Positions 1-5,752 of a stretch of DNA of 5,825 nt are shown here, one piece after another. How positions within the stretch are numbered: position 1 is the stretch's first letter; every line of letters starts with the position of its first letter. The notes under the pieces were generated by a model. It had not been told where the DNA came from. It was given only the letters and a program-made list of their open reading frames with translations, and searched no databases. This stretch comes from Clostridiales bacterium (GTDB lineage Bacteria; Bacillota; Clostridia; Monoglobales; Firm-18): contig JAIRSR010000043.1 of assembly GCA_031255355.1 (NCBI GenBank), forward strand, positions 1 through 5,825, given 5' to 3'. The position numbers were made by a program, and so were the translations under genes.

Positions 1-1
1 G

Positions 2-1366
2 CAATCCGCCGAAGCGGCGGTGCATCTTCCCTACACGCTGTACGCCGCAGACGAATTGGCGGCGGCGTTCGGCACGATTAAGACCGCAACGGACGGCGCG
101 GCGGTCAAGGACGCAATTGAGGAGTACGGCGGCGCGGTGGGTCTGGATCTTTCCGTATACGGCGCACTGACGGAAACGGCGCGGGAATACGCGGTTGCGG
201 CGTTCCTGTCCAATCGCGGCGGCGCGGCGGGGGAAGCAGACGTGCCGGAAGTATCCGCTTTGCTGACGGAAGCGTCTATCGCGGCGCGGCTGAAATACGC
301 GGAAGCGGCTGAAATGACGGCGTTGCTCGGCGCGTATGAGCCTCTGCTGCAACTAAAAGAAACAGAAGTATACCAACGCTTCCGCACGTCGTTAGAGCCG
401 TCGGACGCGTCCGACGCGCTGAACCGGCGGTTCGCGGAATACAACACGGACGGAATCACGGATTACGCAAGCATACGAACGGCGTATGAACACGCGGTTT
501 TGGTGTATATGGTGTACAAAAACGAAAGTTGGTACCGCGTGCGCGAGGTGGTAGAGCATTACGGCGCGGGCTTGGGCATGGATCTTTCTAAACTGAACGG
601 AATCCCCGACGTAACCGAAATGTACAAGGCGATGAACGGTATGCCGGTCAACACCGTGGACGATTTAATTTCCGTGTATGACGCCGCCGCGCGGGACGCG
701 GGTGCGGAGAAAAAACCGCCGTCCAAAGCAAGCGGCGGCGGGGGAAGCGGCGGCACGGTATCGATTATACCGCCGCCAACGGCAAATCCCGATATTGATG
801 AAACACCGGCGGACGCGCCTGTATTTTCTGACATGGAGGGCGCGGCTTGGGCAGTCGGCGCGGTGGAGTATTTGTACCGCGCGGGCATTGTGTCGGGCAA
901 GGGCGAAAATTTATTTTATCCCTCCGACCTTGTGACACGTGAGGAGTTCGCGAAACTGCTGGCATTGGCAAAGGGCTTGCCGTTGGGCGGCGCGGACGGC
1001 GCGGGATTTGCCGACGTTGACGCGGATACGTGGTACGCGCCCTACATCGCGGCGGCGAAAAGCGCGGGAATCGTCAACGGCATAAGCGCGGAACGCTTCG
1101 GGGTCGGCGAAACGATTACCCGCGAGGACATGGCGGTCATGCTGTACCGCGCGGTAAAACCGCCCGCCGCGATCGCGGAAGCCGCAGACTTCACTGACAG
1201 CACCGATATTTCCGCCTACGCGATACAGGCGGTGCGCAATCTTAGCGCGGCGGGGATTGTAAACGGCATGGAGGACGGACGGTTCGCGCCGTCGGCGGGG
1301 GCGACCCGCGCGGAAGCGGCGCGGATGATTTATAACGCTTTGACAAGCGGTATTACGGAGGGGTGA
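2..1366 (+). CDS. Surface protein with helical repeats and three C-terminal SLH domains (5' partial)
   Basis: The frame is open from base 2 with no stop upstream of the GTG at 20, so the gene begins before the window and that GTG is probably an internal valine; 454 codons are visible. Numbering from the GTG, residues about 1-228 are predicted helical, Ala-rich, and contain diverged repeats marked by YGxxLG(L/M)DLS-like segments. Residues 229-267 form a flexible linker (KKPP, GGGGSGG, PPPT). Residues 268-441 hold three SLH domains with the expected G-I-V-S/N-G turns (289-293, 350-354, 412-416) and the TRAE-type motif as TREE (306-309), TRED (367-370) and TRAE (429-432). SLH domains are known to bind pyruvylated secondary cell-wall polymer, so the protein should be held on the outer face of the wall. 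No cysteine is visible. The role of the helical part is unknown. The stop overlaps the next start, indicating an operon. Confidence 0.93.
   Translation, partial: QSAEAAVHLPYTLYAADELAAAFGTIKTATDGAAVKDAIEEYGGAVGLDLSVYGALTETAREYAVAAFLSNRGGAAGEADVPEVSALLTEASIAARLKYAEAAEMTALLGAYEPLLQLKETEVYQRFRTSLEPSDASDALNRRFAEYNTDGITDYASIRTAYEHAVLVYMVYKNESWYRVREVVEHYGAGLGMDLSKLNGIPDVTEMYKAMNGMPVNTVDDLISVYDAAARDAGAEKKPPSKASGGGGSGGTVSIIPPPTANPDIDETPADAPVFSDMEGAAWAVGAVEYLYRAGIVSGKGENLFYPSDLVTREEFAKLLALAKGLPLGGADGAGFADVDADTWYAPYIAAAKSAGIVNGISAERFGVGETITREDMAVMLYRAVKPPAAIAEAADFTDSTDISAYAIQAVRNLSAAGIVNGMEDGRFAPSAGATRAEAARMIYNALTSGITEG
101..703 (+). repeat. Diverged helical protein repeats in the first gene, about 60-80 residues each
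   Basis: Two segments match clearly by eye: the one beginning AVKDAIEEYGGAVGLDLS (residue 28 from the GTG at base 20) and the one containing YRVREVVEHYGAGLGMDLS (near residue 172). Both have a charged helix, a Y-G-G/A turn, LG(L/M)DLS, and then another helix. A middle segment from about residue 92 (AEMTALLGAYEPLLQL) may be a third, more diverged unit. The repeats lie N-terminal to the linker and the SLH domains, so they would be the part displayed away from the wall. The outer repeats are confident; the middle one and all exact borders are not. Confidence 0.55.
399..416. repeat. 18-bp perfect palindrome centred on ACGCGT
   Basis: The sequence CGTCGGACGCGTCCGACG reads identically on both strands. 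It lies inside the first gene and encodes part of P-S-D-A-S-D-A. It also arises from two near-identical 9-base units (TCGGACGCG and TCCGACGCG), each encoding S-D-A, so a small in-frame duplication may explain it without any regulatory role. Confidence 0.7.
821..1342 (+). other. SLH domain triplet of the first gene (C-terminal wall anchor)
   Basis: Three consecutive SLH units, each opening with an F-x-D-type start (FSD at 269-271, FAD at 330-332, FTD at 391-393, counted from the GTG at base 20), followed by a helix, a GIVSG or GIVNG turn, an F-x-P/V segment and a TRxE/D motif. All three motifs keep the Thr-Arg pair linked to polymer binding in characterised SLH trimers, so this anchor is probably competent. 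The second unit contains WYAPYI, which recurs in the second SLH unit of the next gene. Confidence 0.95.
1357..1363 (+). promoter_or_regulatory. Shine-Dalgarno GGAGGGG for the second gene
   Basis: GGAGG (1357-1361) lies inside the last codons of the first gene. It is 4 bases from ATG 1366, 10 from GTG 1372 and 13 from ATG 1375, so it does not settle the start by itself. It overlaps GTG 1363 by one base, which argues against that codon. The TGATG overlap favours 1366 with coupled re-initiation. Confidence 0.75.
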
Positions 1367-4146
1367 TGAAAGTGATGAACGCGTTTTGCTTTAGAAAATT
1401 AGCGGCTTACCTCACGGCAATCGCCGTAGTGCTGCACATTGCCGCCGTTTCTGCGGCATACGGCGTTCCCGCCGACATTGCGGGAACGCAATACGAACGT
1501 CCGGCAGCGCGTCTAACCGCGCTTGGCATACTTTCGCCCGGCGAGGGGGACTTCTTCCCCGAAAAAGAGATGACCCGCGCGGAGTTCACGGCAATCACGC
1601 TAAGGCTGTGCGGCTATTCCGACGACTTTGTCTTAGGGTTCCCTTTTTCGGTTTCGCGGTATACCGATGTGCGTTCCGATATGTGGTACGCGCCGTATAT
1701 CGAGAGCGCGTCGGAACTCGGCATGGCAAGCGGTGTGGGCGGCGGCAGGTTTGAGCCTGATTCCCCGATTCTCTACGCGCAGGCGGTGAAATTGGTCGTA
1801 GACGCTATGGGGTACGCCTACTTCGCGGAACAGGCGGGCGGGTATCCCGCCGGGTTTTTGTCCGTTGCGTCGGATTTGCGGATTTTGAGCGGGCTTGGCG
1901 CATACGGCGATATTCCCGTAAAGCGCGGCGAAATCGCCGTCTTGCTCTGCAACGCGCTGGACGCGAACGCGCTTCGCGGCACGGCTTACGGCGCAAGCGG
2001 GAGGATTGAGTACACGCGTGAAAACATGGCGCAATCCAAACTGAAAATATACGCGGGCAAGGGAACCGTTACGCACAACGGCGTGACCTCACTTTCCGGC
2101 GGCAACGGCGGCGGGCGCGGCACAGTCACGATAGACAACGCGGAGGTGTACCGCGCCGGGCAGACTGACGCGGCGGCGCTGTTGGGCTACGCGGTGCGGT
2201 TCCACTACAAGACGGACGACGCAACGGGGGACAACGTGCTGTTGTACATCGAAAAGGACTTTCGCGTAGACGAACTGACGATTGACGCGGAAGACCTTGC
2301 CGAAGCGTCGCCGCACAGCGTATCGTATTACGACGGCGGCAGAGTGCGCACGGCCGGAATCTCGCCGAACATCGACATACTCTACAACGCGGCGGCGGTT
2401 GACGAATTTTCCTACGAACTGCTCTTGCCCGAACAGGGGAGCGTGACGCTGATAGACAACGACGGCGACGGCGTGTATGAACTCGCTTTGGTGACGGCGT
2501 ACCGCAACATGGCGGTGGGCAATACCAACGCGGATTCGCTTCTGGTGTACGGCAAGGACGGCTTCGGCGGCGAATTGAATCTTTCTGCGGACGGCGGCGT
2601 GACGGTGGAACTCGTCGGCACGGACGGCGGCGCACTGGCGTTTGCGGACATTAAAGCGGGCAGTATTTTGAGCATCTTTGAAAGCCGCAACGAAAAGGTG
2701 AAGCGGGTAATCATCAGCAACGCAAGAGCGTCCGTCACCGTCGGGGAAGTGGTAAGGGACGGCAGTTTGCGCCTCATCGCGGACGGGCAGGAGTACCGCG
2801 CGGCGCGGGACTATTCCCGCTATCTGGACGGCAAGGACGGCGGCGCGTTTTCGCCGGGGCAGCGGCTGACGCTGTTCCTCGACCGCGCGGGTAATTTCGC
2901 GTGGCATGAAGCGGGGACGGACACCGCTGACAAAATCGGCTATTGGATAAACGCGAAGGTTGCGCCCGGCGTAGGTTCCTCCGTCAAGGTGAAAATCTTC
3001 ACCAAGGAGGGCGTGTTTGAAACGTTGGATTGCGCCAACACGGTGCAAATCGACGGCAAGCCGCTCAAAGAGGGCACTGCGATCACCGACGTTTTTGAAC
3101 GTTTCACGGACGCGAAAAAAACGATTCTAACAGGTACGCTCATGGTATACCGCGTCAATCAAGCGGGGGAACTCAGTGAAATTGACACCCCCTCCCTCAG
3201 TGAAACGGCGCGGGAAAGCAACGCCGCTTTGTACCGAACGTACCCGGGGCCGGAGGGCGAAACGGTAAACCCCATGACGTACAAGACCGATTCCAAGGCG
3301 TTCGGGTTCAAAATTTTGGTGAACGACGGCTGCCCGACCTTTGTTATTCCAACCACGGACGTTACGGCGGCCGAGGAGCGGTTTTTCCAAATCAAAACCT
3401 TGTCCTACTATACCAAAGACAGGCAATACCCCAATATCGAGGGGTATCAGACGCGTGCCGACTCGTTTTTCACTACCGCGTTGGTGCTGCGACAAAACAT
3501 CAGTACTTCGGTGGATACGGAAGCCACCCTTGCCGTTGTGAAAAAGATTTCCGAAGTGAGCCGCGACGGTGAAATTCTGTGTTCCATACGCGCAATCAAA
3601 GACGGCAACGAGGTGACGCTGATTTCTGCGGAGGAGGACACGTTTACCAACGTCAAGGGGCAGAACGGCGCGGTATATAAAAATATGCAAATCGGCGACG
3701 TGTTCCGCTACGGCACACAGCCGGACGGCAGAGTGAACGTCGTGCAGATGATTATGGGTACGGCGGGGGAGCGCGAGGGAAGCAACGCGCCGGAGCCGTC
3801 GAAAAAGGAAAAGGCGTTCAACTCCGAGAGCAATCTGTACGCGCAAACAAACTTCCTGCTCAAAAACGTATACGCGAAAAGCGAGGGCAGTATGCTGACG
3901 GCGGAGTTATCCGCAGATTTATCGCAAATCACAAGCGGAAATCAGATGGCAAGCACTGATATCCACCGCGTTTCAGGCTATAAAATCGTCGTGGTGGAGG
4001 ACGACGGTGGGCGTGTCACCGTCCGCGCGGGGAAAGCGGACGATATTTTGGATTATAAGAGTACGGAAGCGGATTACTCCACCGTGTTGCTGCAAACGCG
4101 CTGGGGCGACCCGCGCAGTATGGTGATTTTCAGAAACTACCGTTAA
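1366..4146 (+). CDS. Large exported protein with three N-terminal SLH domains and an unassigned beta-rich region
   Basis: 926 residues from ATG 1366, which overlaps the upstream stop as TGATG; in-frame GTG 1372 or ATG 1375 are alternatives. Residues 1-30 are a Sec signal peptide: basic residues R10 and K11, a hydrophobic core (LTAIAVVLHIAAV), and likely cleavage after V-S-A at 28-30. SLH units lie at about 34-84 (intact TRAE, 70-73), 99-150 (WYAPY at 107-111; the motif is degraded to LYAQ) and 153-204 (motif KRGE, 186-189). Residues about 205-926 are beta-strand-rich, with recurring segments of the form G-x-hydrophobic stretch, a turn with D/N/G, then hydrophobic (starting at G274, G432, G498, G590, G777). 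D364-E372 reads DNDGDGVYE, an EF-hand-like calcium loop. I recognise no enzyme motif. The layout resembles large wall-associated S-layer or scaffold proteins of clostridia. Wall anchoring is well supported; the function of the long region is unknown. Confidence 0.94.
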   Translation: MKVMNAFCFRKLAAYLTAIAVVLHIAAVSAAYGVPADIAGTQYERPAARLTALGILSPGEGDFFPEKEMTRAEFTAITLRLCGYSDDFVLGFPFSVSRYTDVRSDMWYAPYIESASELGMASGVGGGRFEPDSPILYAQAVKLVVDAMGYAYFAEQAGGYPAGFLSVASDLRILSGLGAYGDIPVKRGEIAVLLCNALDANALRGTAYGASGRIEYTRENMAQSKLKIYAGKGTVTHNGVTSLSGGNGGGRGTVTIDNAEVYRAGQTDAAALLGYAVRFHYKTDDATGDNVLLYIEKDFRVDELTIDAEDLAEASPHSVSYYDGGRVRTAGISPNIDILYNAAAVDEFSYELLLPEQGSVTLIDNDGDGVYELALVTAYRNMAVGNTNADSLLVYGKDGFGGELNLSADGGVTVELVGTDGGALAFADIKAGSILSIFESRNEKVKRVIISNARASVTVGEVVRDGSLRLIADGQEYRAARDYSRYLDGKDGGAFSPGQRLTLFLDRAGNFAWHEAGTDTADKIGYWINAKVAPGVGSSVKVKIFTKEGVFETLDCANTVQIDGKPLKEGTAITDVFERFTDAKKTILTGTLMVYRVNQAGELSEIDTPSLSETARESNAALYRTYPGPEGETVNPMTYKTDSKAFGFKILVNDGCPTFVIPTTDVTAAEERFFQIKTLSYYTKDRQYPNIEGYQTRADSFFTTALVLRQNISTSVDTEATLAVVKKISEVSRDGEILCSIRAIKDGNEVTLISAEEDTFTNVKGQNGAVYKNMQIGDVFRYGTQPDGRVNVVQMIMGTAGEREGSNAPEPSKKEKAFNSESNLYAQTNFLLKNVYAKSEGSMLTAELSADLSQITSGNQMASTDIHRVSGYKIVVVEDDGGRVTVRAGKADDILDYKSTEADYSTVLLQTRWGDPRSMVIFRNYR
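1463..1489 (+). repeat. Perfect inverted repeat, 10-bp arms and 7-base loop, at the start of the second gene
   Basis: GCGTTCCCGC (1463-1472) is the exact reverse complement of GCGGGAACGC (1480-1489), with loop CGACATT between. In RNA this would be a strong GC-rich stem about 100 bases after the start codon, immediately past the predicted signal-peptide cleavage site and at the beginning of the first SLH unit. No T-run follows, so it is not an intrinsic terminator. A role in mRNA processing or in pausing translation is possible but only inferred. Confidence 0.8.
1465..1977 (+). other. SLH domain triplet of the second gene (N-terminal), with two degraded motifs
   Basis: Residues 34-204 from ATG 1366. 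Unit 1 ends in MTRAEF (69-74). Unit 2 starts YTDVRSDMWYAPY (from Y99) and has the GRFEPDSPI segment, but ILYAQ replaces TRAE. Unit 3 has SDLRILSGLGAYGDI followed by KRGE (186-189). The fold pattern is kept in all three, but only unit 1 has a canonical motif. Wall affinity may therefore be lower, or the triplet may bind mainly through one groove. Confidence 0.85.
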
Positions 4147-4152
4147 AAGGAG
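4147..4152 (+). promoter_or_regulatory. Shine-Dalgarno AAGGAG that fixes the third gene's start at 4161
   Basis: AAGGAG follows directly after the TAA stop of the second gene and lies 8 bases before ATG 4161, an ideal spacing. The upstream in-frame GTG at 4152 shares its first base with this site and so is very unlikely to be the start. Confidence 0.9.
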
Positions 4153-4160
4153 TGGGAACG

Positions 4161-5744
4161 ATGAAAAGGCTGATACGCGGCGCATTGCCGCTTGCGCTGT
4201 TGCTGGCGCTGTCCCTCGCGGTTCGCGCGGAGGCGGGGGATACGCCCAAGGCGTACAAAACGTATATCAAAACCGTGTTCGACGGCTCTGCGGGTTGGGA
4301 CGGCGCGAACTTCACAGACCCGCTGGGCGCGGGTGCGCTGTACGCTGATTGGAAGACGAAAACCGCCGTTTCCGTCACGGACGCGCCGGTTCCCGAAACG
4401 AAACTTGCGGGTTCGTCCTTTTCGGAGGGCGGGAGGACGGATAAATCGCTGAAAATCGCGCTGAACGCGGCGACGAGCGGGGATAATTACTACTTCAACC
4501 AAAGTTATACGAACAATACGGATATGTACGGAAGCACGTTGAAATTATCCTTTAATCTGTACATTGATTCCATCGCGGGTAATTCCCACGCGGCGATACA
4601 GGGACTGTTTTTCAACAGTTCGTCGCTGTATTCCAACCTGTTCGCACTGCGTAACGGCGCGGCGAATAACGTGCGGATTTTTTACGCCTCCGGCGCGTCG
4701 GATACAGGCAACAACACGTATAAAACCTTTACCTATGCCGCGAAGCGGTGGCACAACTTCACCTTCGAGATCGATACCGTGAACAAAACCTACACCTTTT
4801 ACCGCGACGGCGTGAGGGATTCTGATTTGACGGACGTTCCGCTGGCGCGGCAGGATATGCACTTCGGCGGCGACCCGAATCCGTCGGCGGGGAAAATGAA
4901 CCAACTGCGGTTCGCGGCGGGGGTATCGTCGGGGCAGACGGTGAACGGTACGGCGTTCTTTCTGGACGATTTATACTTCGGCAGAGAATCCGACGCTGTC
5001 CCCCTTCCGTCCTTTGTAAAGGCGGTATCCTTGTCCGGCGCGGAGTATACCGACGCGAACACGCTCCCGAAGGACGTTAAGCAAATCGTGGTAGGCTTCC
5101 CATACGATATGGATTACGGCGTTTTACACGCCAAAGCGTCCCTGACGCGCGGCGCGGGCGGGACGGCGGTACCGTTTACCGACGGTTACGACACGGAGGA
5201 AAAACAATACACGGTGGAACTGACGCGGGGGGCGTTGCCCTCGACGGAGTACACGCTGACCTTCGCGCGGGGAATCAGAACCAGCGCGGCCGCGGATTCG
5301 CCCAACGCCGACGCGGAAAAGGGCATCACGTTAGAGGGGGAGGTATCGGTGAAATTCTCCACCGAAACAGCGGATTTTGTGTTAGCGGACGTGTATTTTA
5401 CAAAAACGGACGATTTTGAGGACAGAATCACCGCGCTATCGGGAAACGAAACAATGATTTATGCCAACGCCGTCGCCGCGTACAGTAATCTTATGACGCA
5501 AGACCGCGACGTGACAATCCTCGCCGGGGTGTACCGCGAGGACGGCGCGGGTATGTTGACTATGGAAAAAATATTTTTGAAAAGGCAGAGGATTTCCGTC
5601 CCGGAGGAGCAAGGCGCGGAAAGTTTGAACCTACAGATTCCGGTGGAACTCGGCGGGCTTGCGCCCGGGTTTCAAGTGGGGGCGTTCGTGCTGAGCAATA
5701 CGGACGACGCGCTGCCGCTGAGCGAAACGCTGTTCATAGAATAG
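4161..5744 (+). CDS. Exported LamG-like / SbsA Ig-like protein without SLH anchor
   Basis: 527 residues. Residues 1-25 are a clear Sec signal peptide (MKRLIR, then a Leu/Ala core, cleavage after A-E-A at 23-25). Residues about 39-275 look like a LamG/concanavalin-type beta sandwich: the KRWHNFTFEID strand (195-205), Y-x-F-Y-R-D-G (211-217) and closing FFLDDLYFG (266-274) match the W-H-x-hydrophobic, Y-x-D-G and D-D pattern of such domains. Residues about 284-400 fit an SbsA-type (Big_5) Ig-like domain: IVVGFPYDMD, then a strand ending YTVELTRGALPSTEYTLTF, then a final strand with FSTE. Residues about 405-527 form a C-terminal beta domain (LAGVYREDG..., QVGAFVLSNTDDALPLSE) of a type common at the ends of clostridial surface proteins. 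No cysteine, lipobox or sortase motif is visible. It probably binds glycan or a partner surface protein; no catalytic residues can be assigned. Confidence 0.94.
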   Translation: MKRLIRGALPLALLLALSLAVRAEAGDTPKAYKTYIKTVFDGSAGWDGANFTDPLGAGALYADWKTKTAVSVTDAPVPETKLAGSSFSEGGRTDKSLKIALNAATSGDNYYFNQSYTNNTDMYGSTLKLSFNLYIDSIAGNSHAAIQGLFFNSSSLYSNLFALRNGAANNVRIFYASGASDTGNNTYKTFTYAAKRWHNFTFEIDTVNKTYTFYRDGVRDSDLTDVPLARQDMHFGGDPNPSAGKMNQLRFAAGVSSGQTVNGTAFFLDDLYFGRESDAVPLPSFVKAVSLSGAEYTDANTLPKDVKQIVVGFPYDMDYGVLHAKASLTRGAGGTAVPFTDGYDTEEKQYTVELTRGALPSTEYTLTFARGIRTSAAADSPNADAEKGITLEGEVSVKFSTETADFVLADVYFTKTDDFEDRITALSGNETMIYANAVAAYSNLMTQDRDVTILAGVYREDGAGMLTMEKIFLKRQRISVPEEQGAESLNLQIPVELGGLAPGFQVGAFVLSNTDDALPLSETLFIE

Positions 5745-5750
5745 GGTGAT
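5744..5750 (+). promoter_or_regulatory. Shine-Dalgarno-like GGGTGAT for the fourth gene
   Basis: GGGTGAT begins on the last base of the third gene's TAG stop. GGTGAT is complementary to the ATCACC part of the 16S rRNA tail, rather than to the usual CCTCC core. Aligned that way, it suits ATG 5753 or 5756. A similar GGGTGAT (1361-1367) occurs at the start of the second gene. Confidence 0.55.
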
Positions 5751-5752
5751 AG

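Noticed and set aside
20..22. GTG at 20 as the true start of the first gene.
   Set aside because: The frame stays open to the window edge with sense codons, there is no Shine-Dalgarno site before it, and the following residues do not form a signal peptide, which an SLH protein needs. The gene is better read as truncated by the window.
2089..3048. A 319-codon open frame on the minus strand opposite the second gene, with other long minus-strand frames elsewhere.
   Set aside because: GC-rich genes with strong codon bias often leave the opposite strand open. The predicted product is dominated by Arg, Val, His and Ala runs with no domain, and the plus-strand frame has a signal peptide and SLH domains and continues far beyond it.
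3115..3123. Seven-A run as a programmed frameshift or phase-variation site in the second gene.
   Set aside because: The codons read AAA AAA ACG, so the A-AAA-AAC heptamer is not in the phase needed for -1 slippage, and the downstream zero frame continues intact to the normal stop. Seven bases is short for phase variation.
3172..3204. Two copies of CTCAGTGAA 24 bases apart, as a direct repeat or mobile-element footprint.
   Set aside because: Both copies are in frame and encode Leu-Ser-Glu in a polar loop. There is no inverted-repeat end, target duplication or change in composition around them.
5556..5584. TTGACT followed by an AT-rich stretch as an internal promoter for the fourth gene.
   Set aside because: At 17 bases from TTGACT the sequence is GAAAAG, not a -10 box, and the TATTTT nearby is only 10 bases away. 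The AT palindrome AAAAATATTTTT (5567-5578) is explained by codons for M-E-K-I-F-L-K.
5654..5672. CGGGC-TTGC-GCCCG stem near the end of the third gene as a terminator.
   Set aside because: The stem is only 5 bp, it is followed by GGTTTCA rather than a T-run, and it lies about 75 bases before the stop inside a conserved-looking domain, with the next gene starting only 8 bases after that stop.
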